Source of the DNA: Gymnopus androsaceus JB14
Taxonomy: Eukaryota > Basidiomycota > Agaricomycetes > Agaricales > Omphalotaceae
Direction of reading: 5' to 3'
Assembly (NCBI GenBank): GCA_009733575.1
Contig: ML769545.1
Coordinates: forward strand, 62,001-126,000
DNA length: 64,000 nt
The notes beneath the pieces are model-generated. The model had not been told where the DNA came from. It made no database searches and was given only the letters and a program-made list of their open reading frames with translations. The position numbers and the translations under genes are program-made. Shown here one piece after another: positions 23,949 to 36,035 of the stretch. Position 1 is the stretch's first letter. The number at the start of each line of letters is the position of its first letter.

Positions 23949-26343
23949 ATGTCTTCGGACTACGAGATCTCTGACGATGAAGCTGAATATTACGATGATG
24001 ACGAGATGATGGAAGACGTTCAAGACGATGGTCAGCACTTTCCAGTGCCTCTCACCTACTAATTTAATATTTCTGCTCAAGATCAAGACGATATGGCAAT
24101 GGAAGATGACACTGATGACTTTATCTTTGATACAAGTTTGCAGCACAAGTCGTACCAAGTCGATTGCACATCTCTCAGCCAGAGTTCTGTGGAGAGATCA
24201 ATGAAAGAAGATGTAGACCATATATGTGGCATTCTCGGCGTAGAAGTGAGTAGCATACCCCTCAGACTCTACGCTGAGCTTACATCACATCCCTCCATAT
24301 AGCCTTCTGTCGCAGCATTGCTCCTGCGACACCAGGCGTGGAACAAGGAGCGCCTAATAGAGAAATATATGGAGACTCCTGCATCCGTTCTCGTGACCGC
24401 TGGTCACGCCAGAAGTACAAAAAATCCGCTCAATGAAAACGGACTGATTAAGAACCTTTTAGACAAAAATCGCTCATTAGTGAATTTTTGAGTGAAATTA
24501 ATTATTCAGCTCAACCGAAATGGAATTTCCAACTGAAAGATAATCATTCAGTTAAGAAATTCCATTTCGGTTGAGCTGAATGATTAATTTTCACTCAAAA
24601 TTCACTAATGAGCGATATTTTGACCGAAAAGCTCTTAATCAGTCTATTTTTCTCTCGAGCAGATTTTTTGTACTTCTGGTGTGGGTGCATCTATGCCCGA
24701 GGTTCCTACTTCGCCGACACATATACGATCTCATTCTGCTGTGGATTCGTCCTCATCACGTCGCCAAACCAGATCTAGCTCCAAACTATTATCACCTATA
24801 ACCTCGTCCTTCAGAGCCATCGCTCAGAAATCTGGGTCTTCGAATTCCACCTTCTCTAAATCTCACATAGGTTCCAAATCAGAGGAACCTGAAACTTTTG
24901 TTTGTCCTATCTGCTTTGACGATTCGCCTGACCTCAAGCAGCTCGCTCTCGATTGCGGACACGCAGCTTGCTCTGGATGCTGGCATGCATACACGACTTC
25001 CAAAATCACTGACGAGGGTGACCATTGCATTCGGTGCATGACTGAAGGCTGCGCTCTTGTCGCTCCGGATGCTTTTATCCCTGATATCCTCTTCTCGGAG
25101 ACGTCTTCTATCGAAGCCGCTGCAGACAATACTACAGCTTGGACTCGCTTCCAGGAGCTCCTAGTTCGCAACTTTGTTTCATCCAATCCGAAACTCAAGT
25201 TTTGCCCATATCCTGGTTGTACAAACACTGTCTCGTGCCCTTCGGCATCTAGTAAATCGGTCTTGACGACTATGGTTCCCACAGTATCTTGTGGTGCTCG
25301 AGGTATTCCGGGGGCTCGGCTATCGGCAGCTAGCTCTCTGCAAGACAAGGAGCACGTCTTCTGCTTTGGTTGCAATATCGACAGCGACCATCGGCCAGCC
25401 GTCTGTGGAGTAGCCAAGTTGTGGTTACGGAAATGCGAAGATGATAGCGAGACTGCAAATTGGATCAAGAGCAACACCAAAGAGTGCGGTAAATGTGAGA
25501 GCACTATCGAGAAGAACGGCGGCTGCAAGTGTGTATCTACAACGTCTTTCCCTCGCTACACGTCTAATACTTTTCTGTAGCCATATGACGTGCAAGAAGT
25601 GCAGACACGAATTCTGCTGGGTTTGTATGGGTGCGTATATCGCGCGTTCAAACATCTACGCTGTTCTCATTGTGACTTTCCTAGGCCCCTGGAGCGAACA
25701 TGGATCGGCATACTACTCGTGCAACCGATACGAGGAGCAGGGTGGTGTCGAAGCTCGAGATGCTCAAAGTCGAAGCCGAGCCTCCCTCGAACGTTATCTC
25801 CACGTCAGCATCTTCCTATTCATTCTCTTAATCCAGCTAAACGGATATATTCACACAGTACTACAACCGCTGGGCAAACCACGAACAATCCGCCAAACTT
25901 TCCGTTGAACTTTACGCCAAGACAGAGAAGAAGATGGAAGAGATGCAGATCACTTCCGAGCTAACCTGGATCGAGGTGCAGTTCATGAAGAAGGCTGTCG
26001 AAGAGGTAGAAAAGTGCCGCATGACGCTGAAATGGACGTACGCTATGGCGTATTACCTAGTCAAGGGTAACGAGAAGGATTTGTTCGAGGATAATCAGAG
26101 GGATTTGGAGAAGGCTGTTGAGGATCTGTCAGAGTTGTTGGAAAGTCCTATTGAGACAGAGAATATCCCGACGTTAAGACAGAAGGTTACGGATAAAACG
26201 GTGTGTTTTTGTGAGGAACTTGTGCGAAGTGAAGCTGACAATATCTTTCTGATTCGCAGGTGTATGTTCAGAAGCGAAACGAGATTCTGTTAGAAGACAC
26301 TGCGACTGGGTTTCCAGGACGGCCGTTGGAGGTGGAATGTTAG
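23949..26343 (+). CDS. Ariadne-type RBR E3 ubiquitin ligase, exon disrupted by MITE
   Basis: A RING-IBR-RING ubiquitin ligase of the Ariadne-1 class. The start [15 protein letters not shown] is the family's acidic N-terminus. Introns: 24031-24080, 24247-24302, 25529-25580, 25631-25684, 25804-25858 and 26201-26259. Order: an acidic region, a UBA-like segment ([20 protein letters not shown]), RING1 beginning CPICFDD with CGH, IBR, RING2 with [15 protein letters not shown] then NHMTC (the catalytic cysteine in GGCNH, across an intron), and the Ariadne domain ([17 protein letters not shown] onward). The stop TAG is at 26,341. Frames join perfectly except where the hairpin MITE (24,405-24,683) sits between the UBA-like segment and RING1, bringing an in-frame TGA unless spliced out. 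Confidence 0.9.
24405..24683. mobile_element. 279 bp hairpin MITE inside the RBR ligase exon
   Basis: The element is almost entirely a palindrome: two ~135 bp arms, starting CACGCCAGAAGTAC and ending in its complement with one mismatch. It is flanked by a 3 bp duplication GGT (24,402-24,404 and 24,684-24,686). Ends in CAC..GTG and a 3 bp duplication fit the CACTA (EnSpm) class. Removing the element plus one GGT restores the reading frame AGASMPEV. Confidence 0.85.
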
Positions 26344-26741
26344 TGTTGATGGCTTTGACGCGCCTGCTGACGAATCCAGAGTCGATTAAGAGGAGGAAAG
26401 GAAGCCTTTATGCGTGCTTGTACGTTTCTGTACCATTCTCCCTATCACTGTCCTAGATGAGATGTACTACTATACCAATAATAAAACTCTCTGAGTAATT
26501 GAAATGTGTGTATTGCGCCTAATGTCTATCCTGGCAGAGTCTTCAACTGTCTTGCGGGCTCACAGCAGTTGTCCAGCACAAACGACGCTAGCCTTTCAGA
26601 AAACACTGTTTAGTAGTTGATATTGAGCGGCTTCGTAGGATATAAAGAAAGGGCGCAAGAAAATCATGTCTTGGATGCACCTAATAAGTTCAAGTATAAT
26701 CTAAATACATAGCAATAGATAGACCCCAGAAAAAATCACTA
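26344..26741. other. intergenic between convergent genes
   Basis: Holds the 3' ends of the RBR ligase and the membrane-protein gene. No coding signal seen. Confidence 0.5.
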
Positions 26742-28075
26742 TCAATAAGGTGGCGGAGGAGTCGTCATATCCTCCTCCGAAATGCCATAAGCCACAGTAT
26801 GGCCCGACGCAGGGCTCATAACGGTCGCAGCAGGCATGCTAGGTGCTGCATTAGAGAGGAGCACCATGGTCTCCAATGAGCGTATACGCTCCTCCATTTC
26901 ATGTATTTGTTGGCGCGCGGCACTTGAAGTACCACTAACATCGCTACGAGTACGAGAGCTCGTTGATTCGGAGATGGTGGTGGCAGCACCAGAGTTACTT
27001 CGAGCGCGAGTATAGGCTACGGGGACTGAGGAGGTAAAAGAGAAATCATTAGCGCAAAGATCCGTCATAATGAGAGAGGAAAAACTGACTGGCGTCAGCA
27101 GGTGAAGGCGAAGCTTCCGATACTAATATCGGAGTTGAAGAAATGGGAAGTGGTTGGGGACCTTTAGTGGTAGACGACCAAATTGTTGTTGCACTGGTGG
27201 GCGGTGAAGAACCATCTCCCGTAAGGAAACCTGTCCAATATGCAATCAGCTAGTATGTTCTGATGAAGAAAGATGCACTGACTGGGAGCAGGATAAGGTT
27301 GAATATTATCTTCCACTTTTACAGGACGCTCTCGTCTCCGCCTTCGAATTAGGAGAAAACATTCCTAGTAAGAGCAGGACTGCGCCTACAATACCCCCAA
27401 CTATACCGCCGATCAACCCAGATTTGTTTGGACCTTGAGCTGTATCACTACTGTTTGTGTTGGGAGATGAACTTTGGCTAGAAGATCCAGAGTCCGTGGA
27501 ATTATCAACCGTCACAATAGCATAGTCGATCAAGACCGTCTGGGAGCTGTTGGAAGCCAAAATCGACGTGAATCCTAGGGTGTGTGACCCATTGGCCAAA
27601 CCGGACGCAGCAAAGAAGGAGATGTTATAGCCGTGCGTCATCTGTGGAACACCTACGGAGGACGGAGGGGTCATACGTCGTCGCATTCTGACCATCGAGA
27701 GTAAACTCTATGGTACCCGTGTCGTTCTCCGACGTAATTCCAAAGAGATATACTGCTGTGCCTGTACTTAAGGTCAGAACACGATCCAAAATGACGACGA
27801 TGAACGCTCAGCATACCATCAAAGTTAAGCGTAGCAGTCAGTCCCGAAAAAGAACCCCCGTCATGCCATGTTCCGTCATAGGTCAAGCTCTGATTCAGTT
27901 GGGCAGAACAGAAGGAGCATGGCCCAGCTACCCATCCAGATTCCCAAACAAACGCGCTATTTGTGTCATCGATAGTGATGTTCGTGGGTGTGGCCAAAGC
28001 GAAGAAATTTAAAAGAATGGAAAAGAATAGGTACGAGACCAGGAACCGTCGAAAGAGTGACAGAAACAACGACAT
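26742..28075 (-). CDS. single-pass membrane protein with N-glycosylated ectodomain
   Basis: The ATG at 28,075 gives a signal peptide (SLFLSLFRRFLVSYLFF). The ectodomain is rich in N-glycosylation sequons (NIT, NQS, NSS, NDT) and ends in a Ser/Asn-rich stalk. A transmembrane helix follows (GLIGGIVGGIVGAVLLLL), then a basic stop-transfer RRRRRERPVKVEDN and a long disordered tail ending TTPPPPY. Exon 1 ends at 27,817, with an intron 27,762-27,816 and two more short introns in the tail. Two one-base frame breaks (near 27,660, and near 27,355 at TTTT) must be corrected to read through. The architecture is common in Agaricomycetes and has no assigned function. The stop is at 26,742-26,744. Confidence 0.75.
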
Positions 28076-28306
28076 TTTGCGAGCAACCTGTCCAACTCTG
28101 CCAGATGATGACAGTATTGATCCAGAAGGCACAGATGGTTGGTGTGTGTAAAGACTATCCATCGAAGGACATTAGCCCTTGGGTTGTGGTAAAAGCAGAA
28201 GGAGAAGAGTTAATAATAACCTGTCGAACGGACTCGGAGGGTAGTGATGGGAAGATTTTTTTTCACTTGTGAATTTGCTACTTTGCTGCTCCGATCCCGA
28301 TTAGTA

Positions 28307-28516
28307 TCAAAAATCTGATGTCGACGCTGAAACGGGAAAACCAAACCGAGCATAGTCATTCAAGTTATGTAAAACTTTCTCCTTGCTTGCGCTGTATTCG
28401 ATATATCCAGTCGTATTGGTGCTACTTGCTAACGCCGGGACATTGGACGGAAAATTCACGTCAGTATAAGGGAGGGTTGAGGGTAGGTAAGTAGCCGTGT
28501 GCCGACACGGTAACAT
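28307..28516 (-). other. short ORF, uncertain
   Basis: A 69-codon ATG ORF (MLPCRHTATYLPSTLPY onward), downstream of the F-box gene on the same strand. No domain is recognised. It could be a relic exon or chance. Confidence 0.15.
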
Positions 28517-28675
28517 GCACAGGCAGCGACGCAGCCTCAGGCCAAAAATACTTGGAACATCTATTGTTAAATAATTTCACAACACTCTAGTCTTGAAAAC
28601 ACACCAACTACTTCAATGAAGCTCTTCATCGTGCTAGATCTAACGATACATTACAGCCGCAAGATGAATGCATTC

Positions 28676-30211
28676 CTATAGAAGGAAGACATTATCGAAG
28701 GAGATGTAGGAATATTTGGTACGACTATCTGGTGGAAGAGGTTCTAAAGGACTTTCGCGGATGAGTTGCCACAGAGGGCCCACCGTGCGACGCTCATGCA
28801 AGGTCTGCTGCACATTAAGCCACCCGTAAAAATATGCCCTATTAGTAGTAAGGTCGTCAATGTGAAAAGCCTCGAGGTTAGGTATACGTTGTGCCATGAG
28901 CGACGTATACTGTATGATCGCATTTTGTACATCAGCAGCATCGGGTGTTTGGTTTCCGAAGCCCAGAAGATTGGATGGATGGACTAGGTTCACTACTCGA
29001 AGAGAGGAAAAGCAAGTGAGAGCAGTGACAAGCTCGTCCTATGTGCGTTATGATGATTAGCTGGTGAGAGGCAAGGGTAACAAAAAACATACCAAGGTGA
29101 CCGATACCTCTAAAGACAAAGCGGATATTTGGGGGAACAATCCATGCGCGACATACAGAATCCTCCCCGGTGACTGAGTCCGAATGTCTAAATCCAAACC
29201 GCTGACATACCACTCGCTAGATGGAGCTGGAGCCCGTAGTTTACTGCGGTTAACAGCAACTGGATTGGCTCGAGTAATGTCAAAACCCCTGATAATTCGA
29301 CTATCAGCAAGTCCCTCTTTAGAAATTGCTTCAATAAGTAGTTGGACAAATGGAATAGTATTGATGTGCCAATTCCACCTGAAACCAGCAACAAAACGAA
29401 TTGTCTTTAGAAGTTCGTGTGAGCACATAAATTCAGGGAGCCAGGACATAACCGTCGGGCTAGTGGGTGCATTGTCCAGAGTGAGCGTGAGGTGGCAAAG
29501 GCCATGAAATTTCTGTGCTAAAAATGACGAGTGCAGGGACGTCGCATCTACATGCGTCAACTGCATACCGTGAGCCAGGAAATCCTGAAGATGATCGCTT
29601 TCAGCCTGGTCGATAGTAGCATCATTTTCACAGGTAAGGACCAGCTTCGAAAGTTCGGAGGAGCCCAGTTCATGTGCCTTGTGCAGGAGCATACTATGGA
29701 TCCTCCGTGAAGGAAGGAAGACGGTTGGCACAGGATGGCGATTTATGACAGCCAGCAAGAGTCTATCGAGCGAAATCCATCCCAGATTGATCTGCGACAA
29801 ATGGGTCAAGTGTTGTAGTAGGCAGTCTACTTTCTTGACTTCGGCCTCTGACAAGCTGGCCTGGGGTAATTCTTCGTTCAAATAGAGTGTCCTGCGACAC
29901 GAGTTCAGCCAGCTAGATTGAGCGATGTATGCAAATTCTCCATACCTGATAGAAGCTGCAAATGCTTGGTTAGACACACACTGATCTATGAGTTTCTCCA
30001 CATCTGTCGAGTCGGCTTTTATCCTGATAAAAGCAAAAAGAAATGGCATGGAAATCCGTCGCAATTGGCGATTAGCCAAAGATAGGGGAAGAAGTTCAAC
30101 GATAGAGTATTTCCAGCGGAGCATGCGCAATTGGCGCTCGACAAAAGGCGTATCAAAAGCGAGGCTTTCTACTACAGCTTGAAGAAGCTCTTCAGGTAGC
30201 ACAAGCTCCAT
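28676..30211 (-). CDS. F-box-like protein with leucine-rich C-terminal region
   Basis: The ATG at 30,211 starts MELVLPEELLQAVVESLAFD, and with PLSLANRQLRRISMPFLFAFI this has the shape of a fungal F-box (LP-ELL..S..N..LR...P.LF). The rest is a divergent LRR-like array with regular LTHLSQINLG and LCHLTLTLD strands. Such proteins are substrate adaptors of SCF ubiquitin ligases; this one's target is unknown. The last intron is 29,039-29,092 (GT..AG), and the stop is at 28,676-28,678. A 54-nt stretch at 29,892-29,945 has GT..AG ends and is open in frame, so it may be an optional intron. The gene is intact and is the parent type of the frame-broken copy at 59,446. Confidence 0.75.
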
Positions 30212-31748
30212 GGTGGTTTGGTGGAAGAAGGAAAGCGCTCAATTAGCGCCCATCTGCATTTCACGAGCTAATCTAAGGCATCGGCATCGAACGCAGACAT
30301 GCTGAACGATGACGTACCATCATTGATAGAAACGTAATTTCCGCATGCTCTTGTAACCAAGAGTCTGCGTCTCGATGCCGAGCTAATCAGTCATATTTTT
30401 CCTGGTGTACCCTTTCAGTCCCAATTATTTTTTGCTGGTACAGTATTGATCGTGCCGTGGCTGTTCGCATGCTTACTTACAAGATGTGGGTTCCGTCGCT
30501 TTTCGATAGCCTTCTAAATATCTGACTGTCCTGATGGTGCACTGCTAGGACAAGCGACGGAAATTGAGGTCTTGGCTGTGGTTAGAGACCTCCAACCTGG
30601 TGTACTCAATTTCTTCTAGAATGCTGGTCTACAGCCACAGGTTGGTGTCTCAATTTGGTCTCGACTTGGGAAATCCAAAGACTAAGGAGGAAGTACTTAA
30701 CTCAGAACTGGACTTTCGGCGAGGCAAAGACTTCATCAAGCCAATTACCACAATACTTTCACAGTACTATAGGAACATAGACACACACCTCTCAGCTTGA
30801 GACAACCACATCAAGCTGACTTTTTGCTTCGGTGTACGATCTGAACACAGTGGGCCTCAGCATGGCATGATACCTCCAGTCTGAACCAAGCTCAACTTGC
30901 TCCGGATAACTGATTGAACCCATCCGCATTACAAAACTGACCCCCAATGAAGAAAGACCGATAAACGCGATAAGCTAGATTGGAATAGTGGCAGTGGTAG
31001 TGGTAGTGGCTGCTGGGGAAGTCGGGTTTGGAGGCCTGGGGAGTCGATACAAAAATTTTGTATATACCACAATGAGACAGCGTGAGATTTCGTTCGATGA
31101 TGAGTTGGAATTGGAGAACCAAGAGCAGCTTGCGTCTGTCCAGGATAACAACAACGAGTAGTCCTCCTCCATTCCCTTCATCTTGCGTGTCCTAGCACCA
31201 TTAGGACCACACAACTTCATCAGACAGCGATTTGAGGTCCGAAAAACTACTGACGCCAAACGTTATATGAAGCCCAGTGTTGCCGTCGTCGGAGCCTGCC
31301 TCTGCTTCTCTCTTACCAAAAAGCTACACCGGCGCTGATCTGATGGGAATTTGTGTATCTCAGCTAGAATAGCTGAATCCAAAGTACCTTGGGACAGGGT
31401 TCGGTGTTTCCTGATGTGAACTTTCGGCGAGAAAATCAAAATATTCCTAAAAGCCATCCATCATTCTCAGCTATTTCTTCATCGCTGAACTTGGGATCGG
31501 ATAAACTAGAAATTTTACCTGACTCAGTGACTGGGCGTGGACTCGCAAAGTTTCGGAATCAATGTACTTAGCTTGAACGCCAGATCGGCCAAAGCTGACC
31601 GGTCGTTCCCGCACTTGAATATGTGAACGATCCCAGAAACTTAAAGATAAAGATAGATGGTGGATACCACGAGCGCTTCATATATAATTCTGGTTTGTCC
31701 TGATTTTTCCTTCCATCCTTTCGCCGTTCCCTTCTCGCCAGTTAGGTC
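30212..31748. other. intergenic, no gene seen
   Basis: Several short ORFs on both strands lack motifs. A short (GGTAGT) repeat lies near 30,990-31,010. Nothing else is supported. Confidence 0.45.
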
Positions 31749-32321
31749 ATGGCGCTCTGGAAAGCTGCATTCTTCCTACAATCCATCTTGGTCTTGCTTG
31801 CTACAATCTACTTTTATTTCCACAGTGTGGATGAATGCACACCATCCGGATTTTATGCTCGTTCAAGTTTGGGGCCCTTCGACTTGAACGAAGCAGGTCA
31901 ACATGTATTCGAGGCTCCAACAACGCGCGCGTATGGCGCCAAAGATGTAGCTTCGAATCAGAATATAGCCGATGCGACGTATCAGAATGAGGCGCTGGAT
32001 TTTGAAGGATTTAAAGTCGAGTCATCGTGTAAAGGGTCAGAAAATTGCTTAGATAGCAAACACAACACTGAACTGTCGGAAGAGGATTATGCTTGGCTCG
32101 ATTTGTACGCTGGTACGACCGCTTACTTTATCTCATTGGACGTTACGGATCCTAACCAGTTGCGGCAGCTGCGAGCGTTTATGGAATCTCGAAGGAGCAG
32201 ATGGATCGTCTCAGGGGGTGCTCTCCAGAAAGACTGCAGCTGTTCATGGCAACAAGTCAATGAGCTAAGCGTAAATGGCCACAAACTCCTTCCATACCAT
32301 ACCTTGCTACTACCGTATTAA
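31749..32321 (+). CDS. hypothetical single-exon membrane-anchored or secreted protein
   Basis: An uninterrupted 190-codon ORF with a good ATG at 31,749. Residues 5-23 (KAAFFLQSILVLLATIYFY) form a hydrophobic N-terminal segment that is either a signal peptide or a signal anchor. The remainder is polar and acidic, with cysteine pairs (SSCKGSENC, DCSCSW) and no domain that I recognise. The open frame and signal-like start support a real gene. Neighbours give no functional clue. Confidence 0.5.
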   Translation: MALWKAAFFLQSILVLLATIYFYFHSVDECTPSGFYARSSLGPFDLNEAGQHVFEAPTTRAYGAKDVASNQNIADATYQNEALDFEGFKVESSCKGSENCLDSKHNTELSEEDYAWLDLYAGTTAYFISLDVTDPNQLRQLRAFMESRRSRWIVSGGALQKDCSCSWQQVNELSVNGHKLLPYHTLLLPY

Positions 32322-34019
32322 TACAGTCGATTACTTGAGCCCCACATCCAAATCAAGACGAGCATGCCCAGAAGTTTTTCGACTTAATATATAAATAGGT
32401 ACGCCAATACTGCTTCGAGGGATGGCCTGTGATACCAAGAACCTTGGCATGTTGGAAAAAATCGCGACTGAAGGACTGTACGATCTAAGTAGTACCTAGT
32501 ACCGAGGACTTGCCGCCAGCTTCACGGAATTACTTGAATTTTTTGTTGAGGATCTCGATTTCAGATTTCAGAAATAAGGATACATAAGCAACCAAAGGCA
32601 AGCTCGGGAAGCGTAATTACGTTGGGTATTTATTGCCCGACCAATTCATTAGGTTCGAACCGCGGACAGGTGTTTAGCCAGTATAACCGACCCAAAGGGC
32701 CGTTTTTTGTATTGGGAATTGGAAGTACTGGGGAGTACGAGCAAGGAAGAGAGGAAAAGAGGCAAGAAGGACCGAAACTAGTGCCTAGATAAACCGAGGT
32801 ATTGTAAGTAGCGAGGGGTAGGCAATTGACGAACGATGTAGGCTAGTACAATCGGTGAGGAACCATAAAGAAATTTGAGTAATATCACCTGCAATTGATT
32901 GTAGGCTGGAATACCAGGCCATTTGGAAGCACTGCTAAGCGGCCTTTTCACTTGTAGGCTTTAGCGAGGTGCGAGGGGACGATACCGAGAACTAAAATCA
33001 CCTTGCCATTAGCCTTGCGTAAACCATGTCTCAGCCCAATTTAGTGGTTTCTTCTCATGAAATCCAACAAATTTTTTTTCGAACAGTAAGTATGGCTGAG
33101 AAACACTAAAGAAGATCGCGGCTCAGTGCTACCAATATTCGAACAGGGACATGGTAGGTGGTCCAACTAGAAGGGAATGCTCCAAGCTGGAGATGTAAGG
33201 AGCTTGGACGGCGCCGTTTATGCAAAGTAGGACTGATACAGCTCAAAGGTGCGCTTGAGATGCATATCGTACGAAGAACGCTGACCCGGAGACATTCGAA
33301 ATATTGGGCAAATACGAGGATGGAGATGGAGTGTTTAGAGTGAAAGAGTCAAATTCCAGCTGTTTTGTTGCGCCTGGTAATAACCTCTGGCTGCAAGGGT
33401 GGGCACTGGTAGGGACCCTGGAAGAAAGGTGCATCCAAGCTCTAAATCCGTGGCTAGATGCTTGTTATCATTCCCGTGCAGTGAAGCACAATGCATAAGG
33501 CAGAGATGCATTGGTTATAAATGTGTCGTGAACCTAGCGGTGGAACCAAGTGTTCAGTGTCTTTATGTGGCGAGTTGTCCCTGTTAAAACTACTGACAGC
33601 CACAGGAGAACGTCATTTGGAATAGGGCTTGTTTTTTGAAGGACTAGGCCTACGCTCCAATTCATTGAAGGAACCACTAAAATACCGGTAGGTTATACGT
33701 TCAAGGTTCTCTGTATAGCGAACACTCACGTTGTGGAATAGAAACTGCGTCCGAAGTAGTAGCGATTGCGTTCTTCAGCCTAATCCACGAAATATTTATT
33801 CAAGAAATAGCGACGGCCAGCTCATCATCAAAATCCTATTGTTCACCAAAAGGAATTGGGTCCTGTTGCGCCATGTGCGAAAGTGGCTTGCAGGCCCTAG
33901 CGCTTGGTTATGGTCATTGTTATTCATTGTCCGCTTCATCAGAGCCACTGAGGCCTTTTTCAGGTAATTTAACGAGTGGCACGTCTTTCAAAAATTTCCC
34001 TATAAGGTATATCTTCGAA
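32322..34019. other. intergenic, no gene seen
   Basis: Only short ORFs without motifs. The right edge is where similarity to 8,285 and 49,525 (inverted) begins. Confidence 0.45.
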
Positions 34020-35825
34020 ATTTACTTGATCTTTACCTTACTCGGTAATTTTCAAACATAGGTCAGAACCAATCGTCGCAGGAGCGCTATGGAGGATAAA
34101 AGGCGAGTAGTTTCGCTCTTCAGGCTCACTTCCCTTCGCCCTCTCCGATCCACACTTGTGCTTTGCATTGCAGGCCGTCTTCCAGGAAGATCGACTCTTA
34201 ATTCATTGCTCTTATCCTCATTCACGATTGCGTTACGCCCCTCATGCGCTTCCCTGCCAAGAAAACTGCCAGAAAATCTCAGGCTAAAGCGGTAGGTTCT
34301 ACCCCTCTCTCTCGCCTCTTCGTCTCCTGAGACTCTTTTTCCAAGCCGAAAGCCAAACAGACTGCTTTCAAGTGCCCAAATTGTCCTGCTGTCATTGGCT
34401 CTAGTGGTGACCTGAATCGACATATCAAGACTCATGATCCTACGCAAACCAGGTACGTCTAAAATACTTCGTTGCCTTTTAATTTATTCTCATTTCTTTT
34501 GAACACCTTCAGACATCATTGTCCTCACGTGGGCTGCCCTTACCGTACGGTTCAGAAGACGAATCTGACTACTCATCTTCGGGCCAAGCAGTAAGTTTTC
34601 CATTCTTTTACCTTGCCCGATTACTGATCAAAGGGCTGTAGTAATGAAGGTCCACCTCTACAATGCCCTGACTGCGATCTCACGTGTGCGGACCCTGCCT
34701 ACCTCTCTCGTCACCGCCAAACGATACACAACTACCAACCGGCGCGACGAAACCGACAACCTGCTCAAGGCTCTCCAACATCAGACCGCGAAGTCAGCCC
34801 TACTTCCAATGATACCGATGCTGGCACAGTCTTTTTGCGCCCTCTCACTCCTCCCGTTGGATATCAACATGGTCGCGATATCCAACCTATATATCTACGC
34901 TCGAACCGGCCGCCTCACCATTCGGTCTCAGAGTACTCGGACGACAACGTTGATATCGAGCCTGTATATCAACGTTCGGAGGCTCTGCCTCCTCATATAG
35001 TTTCAGAGTCCCCGGTCTATTCACGCGTCGACTTCAACGAGCTTCAATCTCCACAATCACGATGGGGAGCCGGTATGAACACGGGTAGGGGCTTACCTTT
35101 TGGTTCTGGCGGAATGGGAATGTCTTTCCAGATGGGCATGGAGATGGACGCAAACGTCCGACTGTCTCCCGCTCTACCTCTTCCTCGGGAACTTTCGATG
35201 CGTTCCATCGTTCAGGAGGATTCACAGTCCTACATTGGATTTGAATACTGCGTAGGAATTTCCTCCTACTTCAGACTACGCTCTACCATCGGCAGCGTCG
35301 CCCAGCCACGCTTTGACACGAATACAGAGTATGGGTATGGCTATACTCAAACACCAGGAGCAGGGCCTAGTAATCTCAATGCCTACTAGTCAGTTCGTCA
35401 TGATTGGAGAAGCATCGTTACTCGACTCTCCTTCTCATCACTCTTTTCCCGAATTTCTATTCTTTCTTCACCTAATTATCATCACGGAATCTCCTTGTAG
35501 CTTTAGCGGGTAAGTATCATTAGCATGTATTCATTTTTCTTATTACGCATTATCATTATCCCTACGAACTTCTGTCCAAGTACGTATACATTCCATTGTA
35601 CTGTACTCTATGTATCAGACCCCTCGATACTCCGAGTCAGGCAAAGGAAGTTGGACTCAACGGAGTATCGGGGGATATTATTACTTATCTATGTCCAATT
35701 TAATATGTACACTCCGTTATTTGACGGAAGTACACTACCATCTCTAACATCCATCAATCGACCTGTCTTCTTGACCAGTTGCGAGCCCAGAACGATTTTA
35801 TCTATTCGAAAGTTATTCTATTAGC
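34020..35825 (-). repeat. inverted third copy of the zinc-finger repeat unit
   Basis: This interval, reverse-complemented, matches about 6,565-8,285 and 48,215-49,525, including non-coding sequence on both sides of the gene (for example the stretch around ACTCCGTTGAGYCC in the 3' flank). It holds the only intact gene of the three, so it is the likely source, or the least decayed copy. Confidence 0.8.
34244..35389 (+). CDS. C2H2 zinc-finger protein, three fingers, intact
   Basis: Four exons join in frame: 34244-34291, 34346-34452, 34513-34590 and 34642-35389, for 326 residues. A basic N-terminus (RFPAKKTARKSQAKA) could act as a nuclear signal. Three C2H2 fingers follow: FKCPNCPAVIG..NRHIKTH, HHCPHVGCPYRT..THLRAKH and LQCPDCDLTC..SRHRQTIH. 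The last ~200 residues are disordered: Ser/Pro-rich, then Gly/Met-rich (GMGMSFQMGMEM). It is probably a DNA-binding transcription regulator of unknown target. Splice sites and codons are clean, in contrast to its two decayed relatives. Confidence 0.85.
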
Positions 35826-36035
35826 CTTTAACTACAACACCAGCAATGATCGAATGACAGATGAAAACCCATAGCCGAATTTGACGAAGTCAGTCACAGT
35901 TAGAACTCTAGAAGATCATTGGGCGAATATCCGATGTATCGAGTAGAGGCTGCATTGAATGCTTACATAGAAGTGAAAATTGCTGGAAGATAGAAAATAC
36001 CCGTGCATACATACTACAAAAGTTTCGGCATCAAT

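Noticed and set aside
24681..25580. RBR ligase beginning after the MITE at 24,681
   Set aside because: The apparent start is GTG inside the MITE end. The conserved acidic and UBA-like N-terminus upstream, with clean introns, shows that the gene starts at 23,949.
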